From Dioscorea cayenensis subsp. rotundata (lineage: Eukaryota; Streptophyta; Magnoliopsida; Dioscoreales; Dioscoreaceae): DNA of 64,000 nt. The position numbers and the translations under genes are program-made. The notes below the pieces were generated by a model, which saw nothing but the letters and a program-made list of their open reading frames with translations, made no database searches and was not told where the DNA came from. The stretch is taken from NCBI RefSeq assembly GCF_009730915.1, contig NC_052476.1, positions 17,018,162 through 17,082,161 of the forward strand, read 5' to 3'. Shown piece after piece: positions 22,597 through 35,053 of the stretch (position 1 is its first letter; every line of letters begins with the position of its first letter).

Positions 22597-22935
22597 TGTG
22601 GGATCGAAAATACGCGTCTAGCATCATGAAAAAGACACCAGACAGTATATCGAAGCAAAAATATCATATTTATTTTGTGTGGGTTCTTTCATTTCTAATA
22701 GAGGCAAGCCTCTATTATTAATTACCCTAGATTAGAAATCTTCTGAACCTCCTATTAAGAGGCAAAAGTACAAGTAGAAGAACAAGAGGATTTGTGAATT
22801 ATAAATCATGTTATTTATATCATTCTTAGCCGCTATGCTATGTTTGACGCATTGATTTGTATGATTGCCATCTTAAAATAATAAATTTTATTTTATTTTA
22901 TTTATTATTTATTTATTTTTATTTTTATTTTATTT

Positions 22936-22966
<31 letters not shown>

Positions 22967-23345
22967 TTTTTGCTGATCTCGAAAATAAGTCATCACTTGC
23001 TTATGCCTTTATCATCGGCGTGGCAATATATATCTCATTCTTTGCCTTGAGATACTTTTTAGCTCTTGCCTCGAGATAAGTCACCCTTATCGTTGCTTTT
23101 GAAATGTGATGCTATATTTTTTTACGCTATTCATTTGCTTGCATATTATTTCCATATATTCTTTTTAATTTATTCATTTTGAACCCACACTTATCATAGT
23201 GGGTTTTTTTTTATTATTATTATTATTATTTAGAGGGCATGTGGGCATATAGCATGCACACTTCACACTTTTCATTTATTTATTTTTATTTCTCAACTCT
23301 TATCTCATGCACATGTGCATGCTTCTCATTTTTCATTCATTTTTC
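22597..23345 (-). repeat. 5' LTR of the Tat element, outer part missing
   Basis: Matches 5115-5868 over its whole length, including the stem-loop (22696-22717), the ATTTTATTTTATTTATT runs and CATGCACATGTGCATGC near 23305. Similarity stops at about 23345, where an unrelated stretch runs into the gap. The promoter part of this LTR is therefore not seen. Confidence 0.85.
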
Positions 23346-23406
23346 ATTCATTAACTCAAAACTCCGTATTGCTGGGTGATGATATACATGTTGAATAATC
23401 AATTCT

Positions 23407-24406
23407 NNNNNNNNNNNNNNNNNNNNNNNNNNNNNNNNNNNNNNNNNNNNNNNNNNNNNNNNNNNNNNNNNNNNNNNNNNNNNNNNNNNNNNNNNNNNNN
23501 NNNNNNNNNNNNNNNNNNNNNNNNNNNNNNNNNNNNNNNNNNNNNNNNNNNNNNNNNNNNNNNNNNNNNNNNNNNNNNNNNNNNNNNNNNNNNNNNNNNN
23601 NNNNNNNNNNNNNNNNNNNNNNNNNNNNNNNNNNNNNNNNNNNNNNNNNNNNNNNNNNNNNNNNNNNNNNNNNNNNNNNNNNNNNNNNNNNNNNNNNNNN
23701 NNNNNNNNNNNNNNNNNNNNNNNNNNNNNNNNNNNNNNNNNNNNNNNNNNNNNNNNNNNNNNNNNNNNNNNNNNNNNNNNNNNNNNNNNNNNNNNNNNNN
23801 NNNNNNNNNNNNNNNNNNNNNNNNNNNNNNNNNNNNNNNNNNNNNNNNNNNNNNNNNNNNNNNNNNNNNNNNNNNNNNNNNNNNNNNNNNNNNNNNNNNN
23901 NNNNNNNNNNNNNNNNNNNNNNNNNNNNNNNNNNNNNNNNNNNNNNNNNNNNNNNNNNNNNNNNNNNNNNNNNNNNNNNNNNNNNNNNNNNNNNNNNNNN
24001 NNNNNNNNNNNNNNNNNNNNNNNNNNNNNNNNNNNNNNNNNNNNNNNNNNNNNNNNNNNNNNNNNNNNNNNNNNNNNNNNNNNNNNNNNNNNNNNNNNNN
24101 NNNNNNNNNNNNNNNNNNNNNNNNNNNNNNNNNNNNNNNNNNNNNNNNNNNNNNNNNNNNNNNNNNNNNNNNNNNNNNNNNNNNNNNNNNNNNNNNNNNN
24201 NNNNNNNNNNNNNNNNNNNNNNNNNNNNNNNNNNNNNNNNNNNNNNNNNNNNNNNNNNNNNNNNNNNNNNNNNNNNNNNNNNNNNNNNNNNNNNNNNNNN
24301 NNNNNNNNNNNNNNNNNNNNNNNNNNNNNNNNNNNNNNNNNNNNNNNNNNNNNNNNNNNNNNNNNNNNNNNNNNNNNNNNNNNNNNNNNNNNNNNNNNNN
24401 NNNNNN
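23407..24406. other. Assembly gap, exactly 1000 N
   Basis: A round-number run of N, so the true gap size is unknown. It separates the 5' LTR remnant from the Mutator-like fragment. Confidence 0.99.
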
Positions 24407-25980
24407 ATTAATTGCCAAACTATAGGGCTTACTTAATGCAATTGATGACTTTTTTCCTAAGAGTGAACATAGATTTTGTGTGAGACACATTCACTCTAAT
24501 TTCCGTAAAAAATTCATGAGGAAGACACTCAAAGACCAAAGTGTTTCTTTGTGCCAAAGCAACCCACCAGGCTTCATTTGATAAGGCAATGAACATCCTC
24601 AAAGATATGTCTGTAGGGGCACACCATTATATGAAGAACATAGCTCCCCAACATTGGTCTATGGCATATTTCCAAACACAGTTCAAATGTGATATTCTAT
24701 TGAATAACCCGTGTGAGGGTTTTAACAGTCATATACTTGAGGCTAGGACAAAGGGTATAATGTCAATGAATGAAATAATTAGGACCCAGTTGATGATTAG
24801 GATACAAAAAAGACCGGATGCAATGAAGTATTGCACAACCCAACAGTGTCTAAGGATCCTCAAGAAAATGGAGATATTCAAACAAATGAGTAAATTCTAT
24901 ACACCTACCTGGTTGGGGGGAGGGGGGCTAAATATCAGGTTGTAGGCCCTGATGGTTAGTATGTTATTGATAAGGAAAAAGAGAGTTGCTCCTATAGGGT
25001 TTGGCAGTTAATTGGACTACCATGCAGTCTTGTAGTGTTAGTTATATATTACAACAACGGCATACCTAAAACCTATATCCGTCCATGCTATAGTGTGAGC
25101 ACATACATATCAACATATGGGCACACCTTAAACCCAACCCATGGCAGGGATCAATGGCCCAAGAGTGACCAAGGGCCCATGATACCACCCTTGGCAATCA
25201 ACAAGAAGAATGGTAGGGGGACACTATTGAGAAGGAAAGAATTTGGTGAAGAAGTGAGAAGCTTCACAAATGGTAAGGTGAGCAAAAAGGAGGCCATGTT
25301 AGATGTGGCTTGTATGGTGAATTAGGTCACAACAGAAGATTCCATGCTAATTAGGTTAGTTTTGACATCTAAATTCATCCAATTATGTTCTATAATTAAA
25401 TTAATGGACAAAGTTTACATCATCATTTCAATCTGCAAGTTAACAGGGGAAACACAAGTGAGAGTCAAGGTGGGGTTGGCATAGTCCAGCTGCCAACAAA
25501 CATATAAGTAAAGTTAATTAATTTAATTTATGTTCTCTTTGCACTTATGTTTGTATTAATTTACTCTCTTACAGGGTAATAATGAAAGCACAAACTCTCG
25601 TGATGGAAGCCAAGCAAGGAATAATTATAATAACAATCATGCAACTGTAGAAATGAGACCAATTCAAGTTGAAGAAATTGAATCAATGCAAGCAAGTCAG
25701 CCACATAGATCACAGGGTCCTCTGTTGGAGGTGATTTCCACACTTGTGTTGGGGGAGACAACAGAGATAGAGAAAAAATTGCACACTAAGGGAGGTAAAG
25801 GGGCTACAACTATAGCTAGGTCAAGAACCCAATTTACCAACAAGGGTATTGATAGAGGGCCTTAAAAAAAATAGAGTATGGCTTCCATGAGGAAGACAAA
25901 AGGGATAAAGACACAAGGAAATTTGTATTTTTTGGGTCTGGATAATTCAGTAGGGTCAAGTTTTGTAATAGACAGTATTT
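24407..25980 (+). pseudogene. Mutator-like (MuDR) transposase, C-terminal half
   Basis: Landmarks in order, through several frames: FPKSEHRFCVRHIHSNFRKK, HWSMAYFQTQFKCDILLNNP, CEGFNSHILEARTKGIMSMN, the SWIM region CSYRVWQLIGLPC, then YSVSTYISTYGHTLNPTHGR and WPKSDQGPMIPPL. Next come LLRRKEFGEE, a zinc-knuckle remnant GLYGELGHNRRFHAN in a shifted frame, and an Asn-rich tail. The SWIM motif should be CxC...CxH but reads C-S-Y...C-S-L, so two ligands are lost. The N-terminal half, with most of the DDE domain, is in the gap or absent. Stops occur near 24580 and at 25323. Confidence 0.85.
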
Positions 25981-27364
25981 AAATTAATTCCTAAATGCAT
26001 TTTGACTTTATGTACTCATATCTTGAACTCAAAGTCAGTGCAGAATGGAATTTTTGAAAGTCAATGAAGTAAGTAATTTGATATAAATTTTGTACACAGA
26101 GGATGTTTGTGTTCCAATTCAAATCAATGTATAAGTTATCAGTATTTGATCATTTAATTATGTTTTTGGTTTTGGTTCCACCTTATTTGAGATGTGAATG
26201 TCAATGTCAATGCATAAGTTAACGTGAGCAGAATTTTTTCTCAATTGAATTTAGCATGAGCATAATGTTTGTCAATTGATATTTAGAAACTCATGTTCGA
26301 ACAACCTTTTTTCCTTGCATAAAACTTGGTTGAAAAAATATAGGAGCACTTGTAATTAAGAGGGAAATTAATCTTGCACTTGTAAATAATCTTGACCTTA
26401 ATTTTGAAGAGAGCAAGAGGAGGGAAGAAGAGGAAGAAAAAGAAGAAGAAAAATACAATATAAGAGAAAAATATTCTCTACCTTTCATTCATTGTATATC
26501 TGATTATATAGGTATTATTACAATCATTTGTTCAACAAACCTGCAATTGAGGCATTTCCACAAACACTACACATGCCATGACACACTACTCAATCATAAC
26601 AACTTCTCAAACAACGTTGATTATAGAAATTACAACTCATTGTAATATTACTACTGATCATCATCTAATTAATTAATCATCAACTCATGCCATGCTTCTC
26701 ATTTCATCCCAAAATCAGCGTATTGTTACCATTGATCCCCCGATTCCGATGGCTGCTTTTTCTCATGCCTTTGTGATCATCCCCGATGACGAGATCTCGC
26801 AACAAAAAGACGGTAAAAAAAGAACAAAACCAAAAAGAAAAAAACCGAAAAAAACTCCAGCCGGTCCCTACGAGTTTGCAAACATCCTTCATCTTCCAGC
26901 AAGCTCACATAGCATAGTTGGGAGGTTTTGGGAGGTACTAGCCAAGGTGACCAAAAGAAAGAGGAAGGTCTCCCGATGGACACTCAGTGAAACCCACCAC
27001 TCTCGCTCGGAGGATAAAAGGAAGATAAAGATGATGTGGTAACTTACACTGACGTAACCCCTGATATAGCGTCGGTGTGCTGATAGGGCTTTTCTCGGCT
27101 TTTCACGTTAGCTAATGAAGCTATTAATTTATCGAGTGATCTGCCGTTGAAATGATTAATATCTTTAGTGATCATTTTAAAACAAAATTCAATGATCAAA
27201 ATGACATTTGACCAAAGTTTAGTGATTTATAAAAATTAATGTATAAAAAGATCTATCATATAAATTTTTTTTATTAGACATATATATATATTAAAAAGAA
27301 AAAAAGCTGATATAATGAGATTATTAGGTAGACCCAAGAGCAAGACTTCCCCAAGAAACCAACA
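25981..27364. other. Intergenic region upstream of the PPR gene
   Basis: No family is recognised. A 116-codon plus frame (26692-27042) has a basic stretch of Lys/Arg (KKRTKPKRKKPKK) and could be a gene scrap; I cannot support it as a gene. The last 100 bases before the PPR start are AT-rich and contain ATATATATATT near 27285, a possible TATA region. Confidence 0.4.
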
Positions 27365-29710
27365 ATGCTCCTCCGTTCCCGCACCCATCTCTTCCTACGC
27401 CGTTCCCAAACCCTCATAAACCCTACCCTCCCACGCTGCCTTTTCTCCTCCGGCGACCGCTCCGCCCCTTGGACCGACGAAATCCTCTACCTCGACGAAT
27501 CCGGTTCCGTTCTCGACTCCGCCCTCGGCGTCCGCCCCGTCGACCCCTCCCTCGACTCCCACCTTCTCGTTGGCCATCTCCGTCAACCACTCTCCTCCTC
27601 CGCCGCCGTCTCCAAGCTCGTCGAGCTCTCCCTCCGATGGCGTTGGGGCCCCGACCTCGACTCCCACCTCGATCTCCTCCCTTTCTCTCCCTCCTCATCC
27701 CTTCTCGCCCGCGCCCTCCCTCTTATCCCCAACTCTGACTCCTCCTTCGCTCTCTTCCGCTGGGCTCGCCGCAACCCTTCCTTCCGCCTCTCCGACGAGC
27801 TCCTCTCCCTCCTCCTCGATCGCTTCATTTCCATCTCCGACTTTCCCTCCATCCAATCCCTCTTTGACGATGCTCTCAAAACCCTAGATTCCAATCCCCA
27901 TCCCTTCTCCTCCTCCCTCAACCGCGCCATCCAACACCTGGCCATGGCCTCCAACCTCGAGATCGCCTACTGCTGCTTCAAAAAGCTCAAAGACGACCCC
28001 AACTACGCCGATCAAATCACCACCAAAACCTACAACTCTCTCATCACCCTCTTCCTCTCCAAAGCCCTGCCTTACAAGGCCTTCGAGATCTATGAATCAA
28101 TGGAAGCCTCTGGTTGTTCTCTGGATTCCTCCACTTACGACCTCATGATCCCCAGCCTCGCCAAATCCGGCCGTCTCGATGCCGCTCTCCGCCTCTTCAA
28201 CGACCTCAAATCCCGCTGTTCCGCCGGACCTCGCCCGGGCTTCCCAATCTATGCCGCACTCATCGACTCCATGGGCAAAGCAGGGAGGCTTGATGCCGCC
28301 GTGAAGCTCTATCAAGAGATGAAGCTGGCCGGGTTCAAGCCCTCTGTCACAATGTATGTCTCTATGATTGAATCCATGGTGAAAGCCGGCAAGCTCGATG
28401 CTGGAATGTCTCTGTGGGATGAAATGAAGATTGCCCGATTCCGGCCAAACTTTGGGCTTTACACTCTAATGGTAGAGACTCAGGCAAAGTCCGGGCGGCT
28501 CGAGGCTGCCTGTTCGATCTTCTCCGATATGGAGAAAGCCGGGTACCTCCCAACACCATCTACCTATGCTTGCCTCATTGAACTGCACTCCTCTGCCGGG
28601 AATGTCGACAATGCCATGAAGCTCTACAATTCTATGACCAATGCAGGGTTGAAGCCAGGATTGACTACTTACACTTGCTTGCTGAGTGTTTTAGCTAACA
28701 AGAAGCTGATTGATTTGGCTGCCAAGGTTTTGCTTGAGATGAAGTCTTTGGGGTTCAGTGTTGATGTGAATGCAAGTGATGTGTTGATGATTTATATCAA
28801 GGATGGATCAACGGAATTGGCGTTGAAATGGCTTAGGTTCATGGGATCAGCAGGTATTAGGACGAATAACTTCATTGTAAGGCAATTGTTTGAGTCTTGT
28901 ATGAAGACGGGGCTGTATGACTCCGCTCGGCCATTGCTCGAGATGTATGTCAATTCAGCTGCAAAGGTTGATTTAATACTCTACACTTCGATACTCGCAC
29001 ATTCAGTGAGGTGCCAGAATGAGAAGAATGAGAAGGCTATAATGGATATAATGAGCGTGACGAGGCACAAAGCGCATGAGTTCATGTGCGGGCTGTTCAC
29101 CGGGCCGGAGCAGAGGAAGAAGCCAGTGCTCTCGTTCGTCAGGGAGTTCTTCCAAGGTATTGATTACGAGACAGAGGAGAGCGCGGCAAGGTATTTTGTC
29201 AATGTGCTTCTGAATTACTTGGTTTTGATGGGGCAGATGAATCGTGCTCGATGTGTTTGGAAAGTGGCATATGAGCACAAGTTGTTCCCTAAAGCCATTG
29301 TGTTTGATCAGCATATTGCTTGGTCACTTGATGTGCGAAATTTATCAGTAGGGGCAGCTCTGGTGGCCGTAGTCCACACATTGCACAGGTTCAGGAAGAG
29401 GATGCTGTACTATGGTGTCGTGCCACGGCGGATCAAATTGGTGACAGGATCAACTCTGAAGATGGTTGTCGCACAGGTTCTTGCGTCGGTGGAGTCACCA
29501 TTTGAGGTGAGCAAAGTTGTGTTGAGAGCCCCCGGGGATTCGGTGCTTGACTGGTTTAAGAAGCCAATTGTGCAGCAGTTCTTGTTGAATGATATACCAT
29601 CAAGGGCCGATGTTCTAATGCATAAACTCAATGTATTGTTTCCAAGTTCTGCGCCGGATGTTCGATCGCTTTCTCCAGTGAAGCCACTGGTTATGTCCAG
29701 GATGATGTGA
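27365..29710 (+). CDS. Mitochondrial PPR-SMR protein, EMB2217-like
   Basis: One uninterrupted 781-residue frame, as is usual for PPR genes. The first ~30 residues (MLLRSRTHLFLRRSQTLIN) are Arg-rich without acids, a typical mitochondrial presequence. At least seven P-type PPR repeats run from about residue 219 to 466 (for example TYDLMIPSLAKSGRLDAALR, YAALIDSMGKAGRLDAAVKL and YACLIELHSSAGNVDNAMKL). Residues about 654-705 form an SMR-like domain (SLDVRNLSVGAALVAVVHTL, then VVPRRIKLVTG). The C-terminal part, including FMCGLFTGPEQRKKP and SPFEVSKVVLRAPG, matches what I remember of Arabidopsis At1g79490/EMB2217, an embryo-essential protein. PPR proteins bind organelle RNA; the target here is unknown. 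Third-position GC falls from 5' to 3'. Start chosen as the first ATG before the presequence. Confidence 0.93.
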   Translation: MLLRSRTHLFLRRSQTLINPTLPRCLFSSGDRSAPWTDEILYLDESGSVLDSALGVRPVDPSLDSHLLVGHLRQPLSSSAAVSKLVELSLRWRWGPDLDSHLDLLPFSPSSSLLARALPLIPNSDSSFALFRWARRNPSFRLSDELLSLLLDRFISISDFPSIQSLFDDALKTLDSNPHPFSSSLNRAIQHLAMASNLEIAYCCFKKLKDDPNYADQITTKTYNSLITLFLSKALPYKAFEIYESMEASGCSLDSSTYDLMIPSLAKSGRLDAALRLFNDLKSRCSAGPRPGFPIYAALIDSMGKAGRLDAAVKLYQEMKLAGFKPSVTMYVSMIESMVKAGKLDAGMSLWDEMKIARFRPNFGLYTLMVETQAKSGRLEAACSIFSDMEKAGYLPTPSTYACLIELHSSAGNVDNAMKLYNSMTNAGLKPGLTTYTCLLSVLANKKLIDLAAKVLLEMKSLGFSVDVNASDVLMIYIKDGSTELALKWLRFMGSAGIRTNNFIVRQLFESCMKTGLYDSARPLLEMYVNSAAKVDLILYTSILAHSVRCQNEKNEKAIMDIMSVTRHKAHEFMCGLFTGPEQRKKPVLSFVREFFQGIDYETEESAARYFVNVLLNYLVLMGQMNRARCVWKVAYEHKLFPKAIVFDQHIAWSLDVRNLSVGAALVAVVHTLHRFRKRMLYYGVVPRRIKLVTGSTLKMVVAQVLASVESPFEVSKVVLRAPGDSVLDWFKKPIVQQFLLNDIPSRADVLMHKLNVLFPSSAPDVRSLSPVKPLVMSRMM

Positions 29711-30108
29711 TGAAGCAATGAGTATGGTGATGTTTGTCTGCAGATTTATAAGTAGTGCTGATGCAGATTTTGGTAACTAAATTATATATATATATATATA
29801 TACACTTGAGAGGTCTCTGAGTATGATGAACAAAGTTTTGAGAGAATGGCATTGATGCTAATTGTTGACTATGTATAATCCCCGCTGGGATGCGTGTAAG
29901 GGACAAGTATTTCACATAAAAATGACAAACCCTGACATATCAAATTTGTCAACGACAACAAACAATAGCCTCTACTACAGTCAGAAACCTATAATTCCTT
30001 TATACTATGAAATTAAATATTCGCACATTTCCTGTCCAAGTTTGTAAAAACTGATTTCATAAATAAAAATAATACATTTGTTACAAAAATAATACTCCAA
30101 GTTTGTTT

Positions 30109-30139
<31 letters not shown>

Positions 30140-30749
30140 GCAACGACGTTGTTTTAAGCGCACACCTAGTCTGCGTACATTAAGTAGTTACTATTTATCC
30201 TTTTTCCTGAGAAAAATAAGTCTTGATAAAACATGTTGATAAAGAAAGAATCCGTAGAATAGCTCCAGTAAAACAATCTGGAACGCCAAAGGAAGGCATA
30301 ATACTCAAAATAAAATCCAAAATAACAAAAAAACAAGAGCATTTGATTTACCAACAAGACAAGAAAAGGACAAAAATAATAATCTCATTGGAAACATAAT
30401 ATCATCAAACATGACAATGGAACTTGCTCTATTCCAGCCAGTTTAAATAAATTTAGGCTACAATTAGACATTTGTCACTTATGTTTCCCAGAAAAAGAAA
30501 CCATCCGCCAACAATAGACTAAATGAAGAATTTGCTCACACTTTCGAAACTAAAGTTGTTAACGAGGACATCTAAGAAGAATAGTACTCTCTTTAGAACT
30601 TACTCGAACATCTTCTTCTCGCAGGAGTAGCTTGAATGACTTTTGATGGAAACATCCATAATAAATCCACAATGAGCTTCTCAAGTACAGCATCAATGCC
30701 CCCGAAACATGAGTCAGTACGAAAACCAATTTCCAGCCTTTCGAAACAA
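29711..30749. other. Convergent intergenic region and 3' UTRs
   Basis: Lies between the stops of the PPR gene (+) and the SUF4-like gene (-). It contains two TA microsatellites (29785-29801 and 30114-30133) and AATAAA-like words on both strands. No gene is seen. Confidence 0.5.
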
Positions 30750-33700
30750 TTAGAAAGCCATCCGACCAGCAAGTCTGCTTTCAGATATCCTCCTATCAAT
30801 AGCTGCGTCAATTGAGTTCATCTGAAACATTCCCATGAAAACAACATGAGAACCACATGCAATAATATTTCATCTGGTAGGTGGATTATGAACTTTTTCC
30901 TATCAATCCAAGAGGTAAGTAGTTGCTTGATGAATGGAAAAGGCTGACCTGTAACCAATGTCTGGTCGCACACTGTGATCAAAAACAGATTATACAACAC
31001 ATGCTACGAATAGGTAAAATTCCTGCCGGCATTAATTGTTGCCCCATCCAAACCCCCCACGCTCGTTAAAAAGCAATAGGGCGAATGAATACGAAGAAAC
31101 AAAATAATGAATAAACAAATATACATACACGTTTTCGCATGGGCCTTGTGCTAGGTTGAGAAATCCCGGAGTCATTTGCAGAACAAGATTGTTAGATTTG
31201 TAAATTCTAACTAACAGGAGAAGTAACTCGGATACCTACTTGAATCTGTCGATGGCCCCATAAAATGGCAATTTGATGCAAGGCAAAAATGAGAGGATTA
31301 TAAAACTAGCATGCATCCATCAACCACATGTTCTAAAATCAAAACAATATTATAGGACCCGCAAAAGTTATAAATGTGAAAATCCCTCTAAATGTTTGTA
31401 TTGTACCCCACTACTTCAGAAAAAACAACTTATTCAGAATGATGACATCAACACATGCTAATGCACTCAAAGCAAAATAAATTGATAAAGAAATTTGTGC
31501 TCTGCCTACCTATCAATTTGGGCATGAAATAGATATCCCCATCCATTTGAACATAACGAAAAAGCAGAGGCAGTTGACTTACCTGGCTAGTTTCATCATG
31601 CACCTGATACCTCGCCAAGGACATTCGTCTTTCCTCCTGCAAATCACACCAGATGTCAAAAGGGGGCTAGTAAAAATTTATGCACAAAGTGATCATGAAA
31701 TTTGGTTTATCCATAAACAAACCATGGACATAGCCTCATCATCCCAAACCAAGTAGACTTCATTAGTGGCTGGTTGGATAGCAGGAACTTTGTTAGATAT
31801 CACAGGCGGAGGACCAATTGAAGGGCCCTCTGTGTTTGGACCGGAAGCATACATATGTGAACCTAAGTCATGGAAACAGTATATAATCAAGGACATGAGA
31901 CAAAAATAATAATAAAAAAAGGTTCTCACATAAATAAAATACAAGCTTGCATCACAATTGTACGTGTTGAAAGCAAGAAAATAAGCTGATAATTTAGAAG
32001 CAGTTAAATAAACATTGAAGGTAATCAACATAGGTCAAGTAGACTTGACCAAAAAAAAAATTATGGCCTTTATAGTGCTTTTATGACTTAAATGTGCAAC
32101 AATTCATGCAATTAGGCATGTTCTTTCCTTGAAAAATTCATCATTGTTCAACATGCAAAAAAGCCACTAATGACTAATGTGGTGCAACTTTCCAAACGCA
32201 TAAGAATAGTACATATAAACCTTTCACATATAAACCTTTTCAAAAGATTTCATAATGTTAAGACCTTGTCCAATATCTTATTCATGTATGTAGAGTAACT
32301 CAACAAGTTTGACATTAAATATCACAATACCAAAAATAAATAAATAAATAAATAATATCAATACTTAAGATAAACACATATAGAATGGTAATAATTGTCT
32401 GTCAATAGGTCTAATAAATATGGAAAAGTAGCAGTACTATAACACAAGGACATGAGTTCCAAACCTTGAGTGCTAGTTGCAACTGCAGCATTGGGCATGG
32501 AATTTGCATCAACACCCTTGAATTCTCCTGGAGCTGCTGATGAAACAGTCGGTGGAAGTGAGGCTGCCACAAAGGGAGAACTTTGTGAGGGTGTCCCAGT
32601 AGCACTGGTAATAGGGAACAATGGTTGGGACACTGGAACAGCAGGTGGAACAGAAGGGAGACCAGGTGGACCAATTGGAAATGATGGTTGAAGTCCAGGA
32701 GGAGCACCAGGTGTTAGAGGTGTTCTCACGCTTTGAATAGGAAATAAAGGCTGCTGGGGGGCCACACCAGTAGGCACTGGGAGAGGAACTGCAGCAGCTG
32801 GGAACCAAGGCTGTGGTCGAGGTGGCATTGGCCAAGTTGAAGGCTGTGCAGGAATTGCTGGATTGTACCTGATCATGAAATGTAACCAGAGTACATCAAT
32901 GACAAGGTACAATAACAGAAGTCCACTCAAACACAAATGCCAAATAAGAAAAAGCTCATACCCGGGTGGAACTGCACCAAAAGGGGGCTGTGAAACATAA
33001 CCCATGCCTAGTTGTCCAGGGATTATGCCACTGACAAGTCCTGAGGAAGGCACTTCCACTTTAGCCAGCTTTGCTGAGGTCTCTTCATCTAGCAGAAACA
33101 TAGACAAGTTTAAAACGTATGCACTTAACACAATTAACACTGGATTATACATGGATGGGGTAACAAAAATTACTGTTTAGACTTCAGAGTACTCATACTA
33201 TGTTCTCATTTATATGTCAGATACTTGGCCACATGCATTGGAACATATAGATGACACAAGGTTAAGGAATAAGTAAGAATTAGTATGTTTTAGTTAATAA
33301 GGTGTACCTTCACCATAGCGAGCTGCTAAAATTTCAGGAGGAATTCCTTGCATTCCAAAAATTTCAATTTCAGTTGATTCCCTGTCAGGCTTGGCATTTG
33401 GCACTCTGGTAAAAAAAGGAATTATATATAAAAAATAAGCCCACGGTTATAATATAATTTCAAAAAAACTAGTACTTCCTCTGTATATTTTGGAAAAAAA
33501 TAAAGACTACTAATAGATTGTTTTAAATTAGGGGGTAAAAAAATTCAAGAACATTCATGGTTTGAAACGAGCCAAAGTCAGAACTCATAAAAATCATGTG
33601 AATATTGATCAAGAAAACTAGAAAGCTAATTGTTCGCAGTTAGTTGTTCAAAAGACTTGTATAACCTAATGAGAAAATAGACAAAATTAGAAGTCTTGAC

Positions 33701-35017
33701 TGCTGGTTAGTATGAGAAAAAGAATACAATGGACAGGCATAATTACTAGTGATTATGCTCAAATATGCACACCAACAACACCGTATTGAAAGTATTTATC
33801 ATAGTATAACTATACATCAAAACCAGAAACATCTCAAAAAGAGCAATATCTTGATTTGGGACTTGCAATGTATTGGCAATTTAAAAGAACAGAACAAAAA
33901 ATTCCCAAATAATGCTGTCCTAAACAGAATTTGGGAAAAGAATCATGCTGTATCAAGCTAGCAAATTAGCTCTCTTTTGACCACAGCAACATTCGTTCAG
34001 TAAATTGGAAAGTATAAAAAAAATTTCTGCAGCATGTTCACATAAAACCTCTAGACAATCAAAATAGTCTTTCCATCTCAAAGACACACTCAGCAAGAAA
34101 ACCTAAGACAATGATTCAACTGACTATCATTTATTTTCCACTACAGGAAATTCTTGGCCTTTAGTCTTAAAAAAGAAATAATGGTTGCAAGTCACCCTAG
34201 AATCTAAATAACTTGAGGAGGAGACAAGATGTAAGATAATAATCTTAATGGGCATTTATCCCTTCCTTTAGTTCAGAAAAGATGCTCGTCCTTGTTAAAA
34301 AACCAGCATCAAACAGGAGGTTTCAGATGAAGTCATTATTCTAGTGTTCGCTAACATATTTAATTGGCAATTGTTATCAGTTAATTAATTGAAGGTTCAT
34401 TGGAGCATTGGATTAACGGACTAATGTTTAGATGATTAACACCACAATCAATCTAAGACTTCTGACATAGGAATTATACTTTACAATGTAAATTCTATTG
34501 CACTACAGAAGTAAAAAACCTCAAAGAAAACGATAATAATAGTGACATGCAATAACCAATGAAAAGGTTGATATCCTTCAAGAAACAAACCTAAACTTGA
34601 CAATTATTCTTTTGTCTATAAGCATATATCAAGAATATTTCAAAATCTATCAAATATTTTTCTAAAGGAAAAAACTAGCTAATCAATCAACCAATCAATC
34701 AAAATTGGTGAATACCACTCTGTAACCTCATTATATTCACTTTAAGCAATTTTATTTCCAATTATTTGTGCAATTCAAAACAAAATAAAATACACTGCAA
34801 CATCTATCGTTTATTATGCCCCTAAAAATTCCAATTTTGCACGATTTTGGTTCAAGAAATCAAAGAAAAAGCCTAGTGTCTTGATTGATAAAACAAGATC
34901 CAGAGACCGGAATTACGATTAATCACAAAATCCCAACTTTTCGCAAGATTCCATAAGAAAAGGAAAAAACAATACGAAAACAAAACAGGATTCAGTTCGA
35001 AAACAGATCAAAAAGGG

Positions 35018-35053
<36 letters not shown>

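Larger units (their letters stand above)
5115..23345 (-). mobile_element. Giant decayed Tat-lineage Ty3/gypsy LTR retrotransposon
   Basis: Direct copies starting TGTGGGATCGAAAATACGCG at 5115 and 22597 bound an ~18-kb element read on the minus strand. Order from the 5' side: LTR, primer-site-like TGG word, gag, protease, reverse transcriptase, RNase H, a second archaeal-type RNase H, integrase without chromodomain, then an antisense PMD gene, tandem repeats and the 3' LTR. The second RNase H after the first marks the Tat lineage, and great length is typical of its Ogre-like members. The coding part is full of shifts and stops, and the RT palm is missing. The outer end of the 5' LTR is lost towards the assembly gap, so a target duplication cannot be checked. 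Confidence 0.85.

Noticed and set aside
23376..24490. Long open frames of 349 and 363 codons on both strands
   Set aside because: They consist almost entirely of N and are artefacts of the gap.
26692..27042. A 116-codon frame with a Lys/Arg-rich stretch
   Set aside because: No recognisable domain and an overlapping frame on the other strand. Not supported as a gene.
27395..27954. Several overlapping frames in the 5' part of the PPR gene
   Set aside because: They are produced by the C-rich third positions of the real gene in frame 27365-29710.
32358..33152. A 264-codon minus frame as a gene of its own
   Set aside because: It fuses SUF4 exons 3 and 4 across the intron between them; the splice sites and SUF4 conservation explain it.
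33470..33500. Stowaway-like word TACTTCCTCTGT in the first SUF4 intron
   Set aside because: No matching inverted end was found nearby, so an element cannot be supported.
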